From assembly GCA_011317545.1 (NCBI GenBank), contig WUJK01000005.1, positions 3,100,001-3,164,000 on the forward strand: 64,000 bases of DNA, given 5' to 3'. The notes beneath the pieces are model-generated. The model ran no database searches and was not told the origin of the DNA. It saw nothing but the letters and a program-made list of their open reading frames with translations. This document shows positions 46,910 to 60,956 of this stretch, piece by piece (the first letter of the stretch is position 1; each line of letters opens with the position of its first letter). The position numbers and the translations under genes are program-made. The DNA comes from Coniella vitis (lineage: Eukaryota; Ascomycota; Sordariomycetes; Diaporthales; Schizoparmaceae).

Positions 46910-47570
46910 AATTATAAAATCGTATACTATAAATCCGTCCTTATCTTTATCTAAGGAGTATATTACTATTTTAAATCGTTTTATATATATTAAAACCCAA
47001 GGTTACGAAGTTATACCTTATTCGTTATACCTAGAGGAGGGGTTAATATATAAGATAGTTAATAATATAAAAAGTTATATATAGTATACTAAACGAAATC
47101 GTTCTTATAATATATTATAAGTACTAATATCCTTATATAAGTAGTCTTTCTTAGTAGTTCTTATTATATTAGTATTAATTCTTTCCTTAGTATCTAAGAT
47201 TAATAATAAGTTAATATATTTAGATAATTATAATTTAGAGGAGGAGGAGTATTTACTTAAATATTAAAGGGAACTTACCGATATATAAGCCCGTCTAATA
47301 GAGACTTTAGCTAGATTATCTCGTCTAAAGAAGTAATAATAGTTTCTTTAGGAGAAGGGTATAAAGTTAGTAAACGCTAGTTTAGAAGAGGAGGAGCGTA
47401 AGCGAGTTACCGAAGCCGTTTAAACTATAGCTATTAAGGAGGCCGTTCTATCCGTATAGGATCCTTCGTTTAAGGGTACGGATTAGGATATATTAATAGC
47501 GCTTAACGCTACGATTAATTAGTCCGGATTCGATTTAGGGAGTCCGAGTATAGGTAATTCTTAATAAGGG
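46910..47570 (+). pseudogene. Antisense ORF, type 1, best-preserved copy (copy G)
   Basis: From about 47215 one frame reads YLDNYNLEEEEYLLKY, RELTDI, ARLIETLARLSRLKK, then EKGIKLVNASLEEEERKRVTEAV, TIAIKEAVLSV, DPSFKGTD, DILIALNATIN and SGFDLGSPSIGNS before a stop at about 47563. Every interruption is TAA or TAG where Gln is plausible. It is an acidic and basic mixed coiled-coil protein with no catalytic motif. It lies antisense to pol, between the tRNA-like sequence and the 3' LTR. Confidence 0.6.
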
Positions 47571-47612
47571 ACTAGTTATTCTTATAGGTAGCTATTATAA
47601 TTAAAGATATAA

Positions 47613-47686
47613 GTAGTCTTATAGCTTAATAGTTAGAGCTCTTAGTTTCTTATTAAAAGGTCCGGGGTTCGATTCCTTATAGGGCC
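47613..47686 (+). ncRNA. tRNA-like sequence in copy G
   Basis: TAGCTTAATAGTTAGAG and intact GGGGTTCGATTCC, ending TATAGGGCC. The arm between is CTTAGTTTCTTATTAAAAG, more mutated than in copy A. Confidence 0.45.
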
Positions 47687-50600
47687 TTCTCTATCTAAGG
47701 CTATAATAGCTTTTTATTTTCGTATTCTTTAATAAGATCTAGGTATATATTCTTTAGGGGTTCCTATATATTTTCTGAATTATCGTATCCTTTCTATTTA
47801 ATAAGATATTATTTTCCGTATCCGCGTTTATATAAGTTAAGAATTTATTTAACTTCGTATTATACTTATTCTAGTTCGATAATATCTATATCGTACGAAA
47901 GTTCTACGTCCGCTAGTGCTAGTTTTAGAAGTAAAACGTAGAAGACTAGGTATAGATATATATATAGGATCTCGAGTTTATAATTAACTAGTAAAATCTA
48001 TCGTATAATTTTATAAGGTCTAAGTTTTTTATAATCGAGTTTATCGCTAGGTTTAATAGTTTTAATATTTTTACGGTTAAGGTAGACTTTATCTCCCTTC
48101 TATAGGATTAATCCCTTAATCCTTTTTTAATTAGCGTATTTCGTTATTTATTCTTTAATATCCTAAAGTATATATCGAGTATCTTCGTATAATTATTTAA
48201 TTCTTTTAGTATATTAATCTACTATTTCTACGTTTCTATCTAATAGTATTTCGTAGTATACCGTAGGGTTATATTTATAGAGTAGGAAGAATAGTGATTT
48301 TCCTATACTTATCGTATCTATACTATTATAAGCGAACTACGCGGTTAGTAAAAGTTCGACCTAATTATCTTATTCGTAGTTAATATAGTATTATAGATAT
48401 TATTCTATAATCTAGTTAGTATATTCCGTTTATCCGTTTATCTAAGGATAGAATACTATAGATATACGTTATATCGCTCCGAGGTATTTAATAAGTAAGA
48501 TCTAGAATTTCGATATAAATTTTCTATCTCTATCTAATATAATTTCCTAAGGTATTCCGTAGTTAGCGATAATAATACGGAGGAATATATATACGAGTTC
48601 TTCTACGGTACTACTTTCCTTATATAGTAGGAAGTATATATACTTACTTAGTCTATAAACTATTATTAAGATATTATCGTATTATACCTAAGTTAAGGGT
48701 TCTTATAAGAGGGGTAGCTTAGTAATAAAGTCTAGATTAATAGAGGATTAAATAATTATAGGTATTAGTAGAGGTTATAATAGTCTATAAGGTTTATATC
48801 GTTCTATCTTATTCCGTTTATATATATCGTAGTTATTAACGATATCCGTAATTCGTTTCTTAAGGTTTAGTAGATTCTAATAACGTTAAATCCTTTTATA
48901 AGTTGCTCTAATTCCTTAATATCTATATACTAGTATATTATAGATGCTTCTAATATAGTCGTTTTATTCTAATATTATTATACTATCGAGGTTAGGTATT
49001 TCTCCTTCGATATATAATATTATATTAAGTTCCTTAGTAATAGATAGTATAGTAAGGTTATTATCCGAATCTTCTTTAAAGATTATTATAATATCTTAGT
49101 CTTTACTATTACTATCCTTATAGTTTAACCGTCTGCTAAGAGCATCTATTCGTTCGTTTTCTTTACCTTTATAGTAGATAATCTTAAAGTCGAATTCCGA
49201 TAGAAATTCGTACTATCTAACTTATCGTTTATTAAGCTACTTTATCGAGGTAAATACCTAAAGATTCTTATAATCCGTATATATAAGAATTTATTATTTT
49301 ACGCCGATAAGGTAGTATCGCTATTCCCTAAAGGCTTTTATTATTACTATAAGTTCTTAATCGGGCGTTTTATAGTTAAATTCTAATCCGTTTAGCTTTT
49401 TACTAAAATTACTAATTATCCGTAGTCGTCCTTTATCGTCTTATTATCCGAATTATCTACCGAGTATATAGTCTAATATATTTATCTCGATCTGGAAAAC
49501 TTTATCTTAGTCTGCTTCGACTAGGATTAGTTCTAATATAACTATATCCTTAATTATATTAAAGGCTTTCTATACCTATTCGTTCTAGTTAAAGGTAATA
49601 TCCTTTTTTATAAATTCTATAAATAGTATTATAATACTATTATAGTTCTTAATAAATTATCGGTAGAAGTTAATATAGCTTAAGAAGGCTCTAATATCCT
49701 TAACGTTCTAAGGTATAGGCTAATCCCTAACTACCTATACTTTATCTTTCTATATTCGTATATACCCTAGTATAATAGTATATCCGAGGTAGTTAACTTT
49801 TTAAGTATTCTAGTTATATTTAGTAGGTTCTACTAAAATCTTATTATCTTAGAGGATTTATAGGATTATCGTTATATATACTTAGTTCCTTCTTAAACTT
49901 ATCGCGATAATATATCCTATTATCTATAAAATCCTATTATATTATATCCTAATCTACTATATCCCTTATTCTATTAGGTATTAATTATCGCTAGATCCTT
50001 CTTTATAAGCTATCGAGGTTTATTATATCCTAGGGTAGCTATCGCCTTAGCTCTTCTCGATTTAGAAGTATATATAAATTCGTTTAAGCCCCTATTATCT
50101 AGGTATTGCTTAATAACTAAATCCGATCCTACGCCTTTAATTATAACCGTTTCTTAGGTATCCGCTTTATTCTATAAAATATAGCTATTAATCTAATCGA
50201 TTCGAGGATTTTCCTTTCTTAACTATAATATACTTAAAATTAACTCGTATTATATAGTATCCGTAATATCGAAGTTTATTAATATTATATATCCGTAGAT
50301 TGTAACTAATAATTAATTAGATTCTATATCGATAATACCTTAGCTATAAGCGATTTCTATACCTTCTACGGTATTAAGTTTATAGGGTTTTATCTTCTTT
50401 TTCTAAGATATCCGTTCTCTATTAATAACGCTTAGGGATATAAAGTTTCCTTATACTCCGCTATCTAGGAGTATTATATAATATTTATTATTAATTCGTA
50501 CTACGATTTTTAAATATTCGTATATCGAGCTACCTATTACGTAGAGGGACTTTATCGTAAGTCCTAATCGCTTATTATCCCTTATAGGCGATCCTTACTT

Positions 50601-52266
50601 TTTAGGTTTTACTATTCCTATTATACTCTAAGGGCTATTATCTAAGCTAAGTTCTTAGCTTATTATATTCCGTATTATATATATACTACGGCCTATCGCT
50701 ATAAGCGCGCTTAGTTTTCTTCTTTTATATAGGGAGTCTATACTCCGGGCTAACTATCCTTAAGGTTATAATAGGTATACGCTTTATCCGCTAGGTATTC
50801 TACGTAATCGGCGTACTTATAGAAGCTATAGTATATAGGTTCTATATATACGGGCTTTACGAGCTTTTCCCTTTATTTCTATTCGCGTATTCTATACTAA
50901 TCGAGCGATTTTTCTTACGCGTAAGGTACGTACTAGGGTATTATATATTAATACTATTTTACTTATCGTATAGTATATCCGTAGGGGGTATTATATATAA
51001 GGCTAATACTAGCGTAATTTCCCCTTATTCTAAGTACTTTATAATAATCGCTATTATCGTTATCGTAGGCGATAATATTATACCCTATCTCGTACGTAGG
51101 GAACTATTTATTAGTTACCTTATATTTAAAGTATTATCTATAATTATAGGTAATATAAGTAAACTATATAATCTAATAATATTATTTATAGAGATAATTA
51201 ATTCGTATATCTTCCTATATAAGGGGGGTTTTATCTTAATAAGATATTATTCGGAATAGTTCTCTAAATATAATACTATAGATAAGGTAGTATATATCTC
51301 CTTTATCGATATCTTCGTTTATAAAGCTTTCTAATTCTAAGGTCGTTTCTTTATTAATAATTTAGGTATTAATACTCTAACCGATACTAAGCGTTTCCTA
51401 TTATTCTATAATTCCTATAATATTACTCTATAAAATATCCGTTTTATTAGGTAATTTATACCCTTTTATACCGTATTAATAGGGGTATTCCCTAATAAGC
51501 TAAGCTTATTATTCTATTACTAATCTTTTAAATAGATTATTATCCGTTAGGAGAGGCGTCCTTTAGGTAACTATAATTTATTATTCCTTATAAGGTTTCT
51601 AAGGGAAGTATCCTAAGCTTTATTTTACCGAGAGGTATATTATATAATTATCCTTATAATAGAAAATCTAATTAAGGAGTTTATAATCGGGATTATCCGA
51701 TATTTATTCTAAAAGCTAGTTTTAGCTAGGAATAGAGTTTATAGTTTCGTATATTATAATATTAGCTTATCGTCCTTCGGGGATTTTCTTAAATTCTCTA
51801 GGTTTCTTAGGTTATTAATACTCTTATACGAAGTAGCCTATCTTATTATAATTAAAGTATTCCTTACTTATAGGTTTACGCTAAGCTATATCGAGCTTTA
51901 TAAGTCTTATATATATAATATTACTAATTATTATACCTTATTACTAGAAACTACGGTTAATTATTTATTAAATCCGCCGTCCTATATTAGTATAATTCCT
52001 CTATATAATATAGCTTCCTCTTTTCTTACTTTTCTCTATATATCTTTTATAAAGACGGTTATTAATATAGATAACGTTATTACTAAATATTATAAAGTCT
52101 TTAGGCTAATCTTATTTAGAGATTTTATCCTTAACCTTATCCTTAAATCCTCTATAATAGTATTTTATAAGGTTTTTATCTTCCTAAAGGAGGTATATTA
52201 AGAGTTACTTAAAGCGGATTATATAAGCTAAAGCAGATTTATTCTACTTAAATTCTATAAGTTATT

Positions 52267-52751
52267 TATTATAACCCACGGTTATACAGGTTATAGGAAC
52301 AGGCTAGCGCAACTATATACCAGCAAATCGGAACCTTAACGGACCGATAGGGATCTCTTATATAACTAGGTTATATAGGATAATATAGTTAGGGTTAGGG
52401 TTATACGAACTAATTAGGAATAGATTATTAAGATTATTAGATAATCTAGCAGAGCCGGATTATTAGGATCGTAAGATAATCTAAATAATCCAAGGTTAAA
52501 TAAGGAATTTAATATAGAATAACGAAAGGATATAAGGACGATGGATTTCCTAGCTATTAGATAGTTTTCCTTATAATCTTTAATTATAAATCTAAGTATT
52601 ATTTTATATAATAAGGTAATCCCTCTTAATTACTTATAATACTTAATATTATTCGATAATATACGAAGACTTAAAGGTAATACTTCCTTACCTACTAATA
52701 TATAACTTATAGGTACTTCTAGAATCCGGGATTTAGGTAAGGATTATTATA
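52267..52751 (+). mobile_element. 5' LTR of copy H (485-bp class)
   Basis: Begins TATTATAACCCACGG and ends GGATTATTATA; GTTAGGGTTAGGGTTA lies near 52386-52402. Confidence 0.85.
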
Positions 52752-55700
52752 TTTTTATAACTCTTATTTAGGACGGTCTATATATACCTCTTAGGTAATA
52801 TTAAGTATAATAATAGCTCCTTAAACTCCTACCCTATCTACCTTAGGCGAAGGATATCGCTAGATTATAACTTAAGAAGATATAATACGCTAATTAATCG
52901 AACTTACCTAATAACTTATTATACTTTAGTAGAATTAGGAGCAGTAGAATCGTACTATCCGTAGGTAGGCCTAATAACTCGAATAATATTAAGCTATAGC
53001 TATTACGCCCTTAGCGCTTATTATTCGAAATACTAGTAATAGCTATAAGATAGATAAACCTATTATATATAACGGTAACTAAAAGATACTTTAAGGGTTC
53101 CTTATTTATTATAAAGCGTACTTCCTATATAATATAGCGTAAATTACTACTAAACCCGATAAAGTTATCCTAGCCGGTATATAATTCGAAAAGGATATAC
53201 TTATTTAGTACAAACCCTTACTTCGTAATTATATTAAATACCTAGGTAACCTCGATTAATATAAGACGATTATTAAGAATATATTCGATTCGTTTATAGG
53301 GTTCGAACGTATCCTTAAGGAAATATTTAGCGATCCTAATAAAGAACGGATTATAATATAATAACTTATAGAACTTAAGCAGAATAAATCTACTTTAGCT
53401 TATATAGTCCGCTTTAAATAACTCTTAGTATACCTCCCTTAGGAAGATAAGAACCTTATAGAATATTATTATAAAGGATTTAAGGATAAGGTTAAGGACG
53501 AAATCTCTAAGTAAGATTAGCCTAAAGACTTTATAATATTTAGTAATAATACTATCCGTATCGATAACCGTCTCTACGAAAGACGTATAGAGAAAAGTAA
53601 GAAAGGAGGAAGCTATACTATATAGAGGAATTACGCTAATATAGGACGACGGATTTAATATATAACTAACCGTAGCTTCTAGTAATAAGGTATAATAGTT
53701 AGTAGTATTATATATATAGGATTTATAGAGCTCGATATAGCTTAGCGTAAACCTATAAGTAAGGAATACTTTAACTATAGTAAGATAGGCTACTTTATAT
53801 AAGAATATCGATAACCTAAGAAACCTAGAGAATTTAAGAAAGTCCCCGAAGGATAATAAGCTAATATTATAATACGTAAGATTATAAACTCCCCTCCTAG
53901 CTAGAACTAGCTTCTAAAATAAGTATCGGATAACTCCGATTATAAACTCCTTAACTAGACCTTCTATTATAAGGATAATTATATAATATACCTTTCGGTA
54001 AAGTAAGGCTTAGGATAATTCCCTTAGAAACCTTATAAGGAACGATAAATTATAGTTACTTAGAGGATACCCCTCCTAACGGATATTTTATAAAGTAATA
54101 TTACGGAAATTACGGAATAATAAGAAACGCTTAGTATCGGTTAAAGTATTAGTACCTAAACTATTAACGAAGAAACGAGCTTAGAACTAGAAAGTTCTAT
54201 AGATAAAGATACCGATAAAGGAGACGTATATTACCTTATCTACGGTATTATACTTAGAGAATTATTTAGGATAATAACCTATTAAGATAAAACCCCCCTT
54301 ATATAGGAAGACGCGCGAATTAATTACCTCTACGAAAAATACTACTAGATCGTATAGTTTGCCTATATTATATATAATTATAGATAATACTTTAAATATA
54401 AGGTAACTAATAAATAGTTCCCTATACGCGAGATAGGGTATAATATTATCGCCTACGATAACGATAATAACGATTATTATAAAGTACTTAGAATAAGGGG
54501 AAACTATATTAATATTAGCCTTATATATAATACCCCCTACGAATATACTATATAATAAGTAAAATAGTATTAATATATAATACCCTAGTATATACCTTAC
54601 GCGTAAGAAAAAGCGCTCGACTAGTATAGAATATACGAATAGAAATAAAGGGAAAAGCTCGCAAAGCCTATATATATAGAACCTACGTATTATAGCTTCT
54701 ATAAGCGCGCCGACTACGTAGAATACCTAGCGGATAAAGCGTATACCTACTATAACCTTAAGGATAATTAGCCCGGAGTATAGACTCTATATACCGAAGA
54801 AGAAAATTAAACGCGCTTATAGCGATAGGCCGTAGTATATATATAATACGGAATATAATAAGCTAAAAACCTAGTATAAATAGTAGCTCTTAGAGTATAG
54901 TAAGAATAATAAAACCTAAAAGGTAAGGATCGCTTATAAGGGATAATAAGCGATTAGGATTTATAGTAAAGTCCCTCTACGTAATAGATAGCTCGATATA
55001 TAAATATTTAAAAATCGTAGTACGAATTAACGATAAATATTATATAATACTCCTAGATAGCGGAGTATAAGGAAACTTTATATCCCTAAGCGTTATTAAT
55101 AGAGAATAGATACCTTAGAAGAAGAAGATAGAACCTTATAAACTTAATACCGTAAAAGGTATAAAAGTCGCTTATAGCTAAAGTATTATCGATATAGAAT
55201 CTAATTAATTACTAATTACAATTTATAGATATATAATACTAATAAACTTCGATATTACGGATATTATATAATATAAGCTAATCTTAGGTATATTATAGTT
55301 AAGAAAGGAAAATCCTCGAATCGATTAAATTAATAGCTATATTTTATAGGATAAAGCGGATACCTAAGAAGCGGTTATAATTAAAAGTATAAGATCGGAT
55401 TTAGTTACTAAGCGATACCTAGATAATAGGGGCTTAAACGAATTTATATATACCTTTAAATCGAGAAGAGCTAAGGCGATAACTACCCTAGGATATAATA
55501 AACCTTAATAGCTTATAGAGAAAGACCTAACGATAATTAATACCTAATAGAATAAGGGATATAATAGATTAGGATACGATATAATAGGATTCTATAGATA
55601 ATAGGATATATTATCGCAGTAAGTTTAAGAAGGAACTAAGTATATATAACGATATCTCCTTATAATAGTAACTATATAAGATAAAGATACGTTTAAAAAC

Positions 55701-57953
55701 CTCTCCGGTATATTAGAAGAGTATTAGAAGTTTATAAAGCTATTTTAAGGAAAATTCGATAATAACCTACTAGAGTATAGCCTATACGACTACGAAATCC
55801 TACTTAAGGAAGGAGAATAATTAAAGTTCTTTCCTATCTATAGATTAGATAAGGATAAACTTAAAGCATTTAGAGAATATATCGACGAAAATCTTAAGAA
55901 AGGCTATATTAAACCCTCCTATTTACTAATAGGATACCTAATCCTATTTATACTAAAGAAAAACGGTAAACTATAACTATATATTAACTATCGGTAACTT
56001 AACGATATTATAATTAAGAATCGATACCCCTTATCTCTCTTTAAAGAACTTAGAGATAGATTTAAAGGAGCTTAATAGTTTATAGCCCTCGACCTTAAAG
56101 AAGGATATATATATATTCGTATTAAACCCGGAGAAGAATAGAAAATAGCGTTTAGAATACGCTACGGATATTTCGAATATCTTATTATATTATTCGGACT
56201 TACTAACGCCCCTATATTATTCTAGGAAATAATAAACTTTATCTTATATAAATACCTCGACTATTTTATAATCGCTTACCTAAACGATATCCTTATTTAC
56301 TTAAAGATATTTAAGGAATATTAGAAGTATATCATAATAATCCTATAAATCCTCTAAGATAATAAGATTTTAATAAAACCTACTAAATATAACTAGAATA
56401 CTTAAGAAGTTAACTACCTTAGATATATTATTATACTAGGGTATATATAAATATAGAAAGATAAAGTATAAGTAGTTAGGGACTAGCCTATACCTTAGAA
56501 CGTTAAGGATATTAAAGCCTTCTTAAGCTATACTAACTTTTACCGATAATTTATTAAGAACTATAATAGTATTATAATATTACTTATAGAACTTATAAAA
56601 AAGGATATTACCTTTAATTAGAATAAATAGGTATAGAAAGCCTTTAGTATAATTAAGGATATAATTATATTAGAATTAATCCTAATCGAAGTAAACTAAG
56701 ATAAAGTTTTCGAAATCGAGATAAATATATCGGATTATATACTCGGTAGATAACTCGGATAATAAGATAATAAAGGACGATTAAGGATAATTAGTAACTT
56801 TAGTAAGAAGCTAAATAGATTAGAACTTAACTACGGAATACCCGATTAAGAACTTATAGTAATAGTAGAAGCCTTTAGGGAATAGCGATATTACCTTATC
56901 GGCGTAAAATAATAAATTCTTATATATACGGATTATAAAAATCTTTAGGTATTTACCTCGATAAAGCAGCTTAATAAACGATAAGTTAAATAATACGAAT
57001 TTCTATCGGAATTCGACTTTAAGATTATCTATTATAAAGGTAAAGAAAACGAATAAGTAAACGCTCTTAGTAGATAGTTAGATTATAAGGATAGTAATAG
57101 TAAAGACTAAGATATTATAGTAATCTTTAAGGAAGATTCGGAAGGTAACCTTACTATACTATCTATTACTAAGGAACTTAACGTAATACTATATATCGAA
57201 GGAGAAATACCTAATCTCGATAGTATAATAATATTAGAATAAAACAACTATATTAAAAGTATTTATAGCGTATTAGTATATAGATACTAAGGAATTAGAG
57301 CAACCTATAAAAGGATCTAATGCTATTAGAACCTATTAAACCTTAAGAAATAAGTTATAGATATCGTTAATAACTATAATATATATAAACGGAATAAGAT
57401 AAAACGATATAAACCTTACGGACTATTATAACCTCTACTAATACCTACGATTATCTAGTCCTCTATTAATCTAGACTTTATTACTAAACTACCCCTTTTA
57501 CGAGAACCCTTAACTTAGGTATAATACGATAGTATCTTAATAATAGTTTATAGACTAAGTAAGTACGTATACTTCCTATTATATAAGGAAAGTAGTACCG
57601 TAGAAGAACTCGTATATATATTCCTCCGTATTATTATCGCTAATTACGGAATACCTTAGGAAATTATATTAGATAAAGATAGAAAATTCGTATCGAAATT
57701 CTAGATCTTACTTACTAAATACCTCGGAACGATATAACGTATATCTACGGTATTTTATCCTTAGATAAACGGATAAACGGAATATACTAACTAGATTATA
57801 GAATAATATCTATAATACTATATTAATTACGAATAAGATAATTAGGTCGAACTCTTACCTACGGTATAATTCGCCTATAATAGCGTAGATATAATAAGTA
57901 TAGGAAAATTACTATTCTTCCTACTCTATAGATATAACCCTATAATATACTAC

Positions 57954-58409
57954 TGTAATGATCCTTGCCTGAATCCCGGATTCTGGAAGTACCTATAAGT
58001 TATATATTAGCAGGTGGGGAAGTATTACCTTTAAGTCTTCGTACGTTATCGAGTAATATTAAGTATTATAAGTGATTAAGAGGGATTACCCTATTATATA
58101 AAATAATACTTAGATTTATAACTAAAGATTATAAGGAAAACTATCTAATAGTTAGGAAATCCATCGTCCTTATATCCTTCCGTTGTTCTGTTTATTAATA
58201 CGTAGCCTATCTGAGCCCATTAATGCCTATAGTTGCCTATTGACTGTCCGATAGGTAATAGTGATCTCTTATAGGCTCTACCCTAACCCTGGTTATATTA
58301 TCCGTGTTCCTTATATAAGAGATCCCCATCGGTCCGTTAAGGTTCCGATTTGCTGGCATATGGTTACGCTGGCCTGTTCCTGTGACCTGCGTGTTCATAG
58401 GTTATAACA
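57954..58409 (-). mobile_element. Solo LTR inside copy H, little mutated
   Basis: Starts TGTAATGATCCTTGCCTG and ends GGTTATAACA with true TG/CA ends, 456 bp. It keeps many TG/CA pairs (GCCCATTAATGCC, GGCATATGG, GGCCTGTTCCTGTGACC), unlike its surroundings, so it is the youngest or least RIP-exposed family 1 LTR here. Flanks ACTAC and AATAC do not form a clear duplication, and the host element lacks about 0.4 kb at the junction. Confidence 0.85.
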
Positions 58410-58569
58410 AATACCTTATTAAATAGAAAGGATACGATAACTTAGAAAATACTTAGGAACCCCTAAAGAATATCTATAAAGATCTAATTAAAGAATATAA
58501 AAATTAGCGAATAACTTAATAATAAATAGAATTAGAAAACTTACTAACGATTAGATAAACCCCCCTTAT

Positions 58570-59150
58570 TAGAAGCGCTAACTAAATCTAACGGCCTACT
58601 AAAATCTATAGTAGACTAATCTATAGTATTAAACTCCTATATTAGCGAATTAGGAAATACTTTAGGTAAAGGACCCGCTAGTACCGAAACTACCGCCTCC
58701 TTTTCTACCTCCTTACGCTCTATACGATCCAACTCCTCTATAGAATTTAGACCCCGGCGAATAGCCCGTATTATCTTCTCTCTCTATATCTTTTTCTACT
58801 TATAAAGGCGATCTATATATATATCTAGAGTACGATAAGCCTTATCTAGTTCCTCTATCTTATCCTTAATCTTCTAATAATACTAAGAGATAGTATAAAT
58901 ATTAGATAGAGAGGGATTTAGTATATTATAGCGAGATTTATTTAAATAAATATACTCGGTATAATAGTCGGAATATATTACGGAAATCTAATAAGAAGAA
59001 AGCCCCTATTCCCTATAGTTAAAGTAGATCGGTATCTCTATATAATACTCTAGAATAGATTAAAGAAGAAGGTTACGCTTAACGGTTTTAGGAATAACCG
59101 ACGAAGAAACCTTTCGAGAACGATTTTTATTAATTCTCGACGATATAATA
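58570..59150 (-). pseudogene. Antisense ORF, type 3, of copy H
   Basis: The minus strand carries the same frame as in copy E: a coiled-coil start with IEELDKAYRTL-like and LDSIEELDRIERKEVEKEA, then VLAGPLPKVFPNSLI-like and FNTIDQST. RIP stops interrupt it, but TTGGATCG and GGAGGCGG segments are less altered than in E. Confidence 0.5.
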
Positions 59151-59247
59151 AATTAGGAAGGTATAATCCGAAGTAAGAATATTAGGCAGGACTACTTACG
59201 GAAATACCGTAGGTTTTTAAGGATAAAGACTAATAAAAGGGAGATAA

Positions 59248-59732
59248 TATTATAACCTACGGTTATATAGGTTATAGGAATAAGCTAATATAACTATATA
59301 CTAGTAAATCGGAACCTTAACGGACCGATAGGGATCTCTTATATAACTAGGTTATATAGGATAATATAGTTAGGGTTAGGGTTATACGAATTAATTAGGA
59401 ATAGATTATTAAGATTATTAGATAATCTAATAGAGCCGGATTATTAGGATTATAAGATAATCTAAATAATCTAAGGTTAAATAAGGAATTTAATATAGAA
59501 TAACGAAAGGATATAAGGACGATAGATTTCCTAGCTATTAGATAGTTTTCCTTATAATCTTTAGTTATAAATCTAAGTATTATTTTATATAATAGGGTAA
59601 TCCCTCTTAATTACTTATAATACTTAATATTACTCGATAACGTACGAAGACTTAAAGGTAATACTTCCCTACCTGCTAATATATAACTTATAGGTACTTC
59701 CAGAATCCGGGATTCAGGCAAGGATTATTATA
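59248..59732 (+). mobile_element. 3' LTR of copy H
   Basis: TATTATAACCTACGG to GGATTATTATA, 485 bp, same class and central block as the 5' LTR. Confidence 0.85.
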
Positions 59733-60345
59733 TTATTATATTATAGTTTATTCTTCGTTAGGATTACTAAATATTTCCTTAAGGATATATTCGAATCCTA
59801 TAAATAAGTCGAATATATTCTTAATAATCGTCTTATATTAATCGAGGTTACCTAAGTATTTAATATAATTATAAAGTAAGGGTTTATATTAGATAAGTAT
59901 ATCCTTTTCGAATTATATACCGGCTAGGATAACTTTATCGGGTTTAATAATAAATTAAGCTATATTATATAGGAAGTATACCTTATAATAGGTAAGGAAC
60001 CCTTAAAGTATCTTTTAATTACCGTTATATATAATAGGTTTATTTATTTTATACCTATTACCGATATTTTAAATAATAAGCGCTAGGTATATAGCGGTTA
60101 TAGCTTAATATTATTCGAGCTATTAAGCCTATTTATAGATAATATAATTCTACTACTCCTAATTCTATTAGAGTATAATAAGTTATTAGATAAGTTCGAT
60201 TAATTAATATATTATATCTTCCTAAGTTATAACCTAGCGATATCCTTCTCTTAAGGTAGATAGGGTAGGAGTTTAAGGAGCTATTATTATACTTAATATT
60301 ACCTAAGATATATATATAGACCGTCCTAAATAAGAGTTATAAAAA
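59733..60345 (-). mobile_element. Copy I: gag fragment
   Basis: About 0.6 kb matching the start of gag on the minus strand (compare about 43070-43690 of copy E), directly next to a reverse 5' LTR. The rest of the element is gone. Confidence 0.75.
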
Positions 60346-60815
60346 TATAATAATCCTTACCTAAATCCCTAATTCTAGAAGTACCTATAAGTTATATATT
60401 AGCAGGCGGGGAAATATTACCTTTAAGTCTTCGTATATTAACGAGTAATATTAAGTATTATAAATAATTAAGAGGGATTACCCTATTATATAAAATAATA
60501 CTTAGATTTATAACTAAAGATTATAAGGAAACTATCTAATATTAAGCTATAAACTCCTATCCTTATATCCTTCTATTATCTTAGTAAATCGATATAGTCG
60601 ATATCGATCCTATCGATCTATAGTATACTAGTCGATATAGTTGATATCGATTTTATCGATCGTATAACTATTAGGACCCTAACCCTAATTATATTATTAT
60701 AAGTATCCAGATATCCTTATATAAGAGATCCTTATCGGTCCGTTAAGGTTCCGATTTACTAGTATATAGTTGCGCTAGCCTATTCCTATAACCTGTATAA
60801 CCGTGGGTTATAATA
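60346..60815 (-). mobile_element. 5' LTR of copy I, unusual central block
   Basis: 470 bp from TATAATAATCC to GGGTTATAATA. The middle has two near-identical units built on TCGATATAGTCGATATCGAT and ATCGATC (about 60588-60625 and 60633-60662), seen in no other LTR of the window. Confidence 0.8.
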
Positions 60816-60956
60816 ATAGGGTAATCCCTCTTAATTACTTATAATACTTAATATTGCTCGATAATATACGAAGACTTAAAGGTAATACTTCCCTACCTAC
60901 TAATATATAACTTATAGGTACTTCTAGAATCCGGGATTCAGGTAAGGATTATTATA
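60816..60956 (+). mobile_element. LTR fragment (last 140 bp)
   Basis: Only the conserved 3' part of a plus LTR (TAGGGTAATCCCTCTTAATTAC to GGATTATTATA), wedged between two reverse LTRs. Confidence 0.75.

Larger units (their letters stand above)
46342..52266 (-). mobile_element. Copy G: family 1 element with internal deletion, 5' end lost
   Basis: 456-bp reverse 3' LTR (46342-46797), type 1 antisense ORF (plus, about 46910-47570), tRNA-like sequence (47613-47686), chromodomain (about 47705-47850), integrase (about 48900-47870), RNase H (about 49560-49150), then a jump at about 49870 from within the RNase H/RT junction straight to the region upstream of RT, removing roughly 0.7 kb including the RT catalytic core, followed by protease (about 50480-50210) and gag to 52266, where copy H's LTR begins. 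Confidence 0.8.
52267..59732 (+). mobile_element. Copy H: complete family 1 element, 485-bp LTR class, carrying a solo LTR
   Basis: Plus-strand LTRs at 52267-52751 and 59248-59732. Interior: gag (about 52820-54080, knuckle region near 53766-53812 with Cys lost), protease (DSGVQGNFI near 55055), RT (about 55850-56330), RNase H (about 56690-57100), integrase (57440-57953), then a reverse solo LTR (57954-58409), the chromodomain remnant (58410-58500), a type 3 antisense ORF (minus, about 59150-58570) and the purine tract AAAAGGGAGATAA. About 0.4 kb of integrase end is missing at the solo LTR. Like copy E it has no tRNA-like sequence. Confidence 0.85.
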
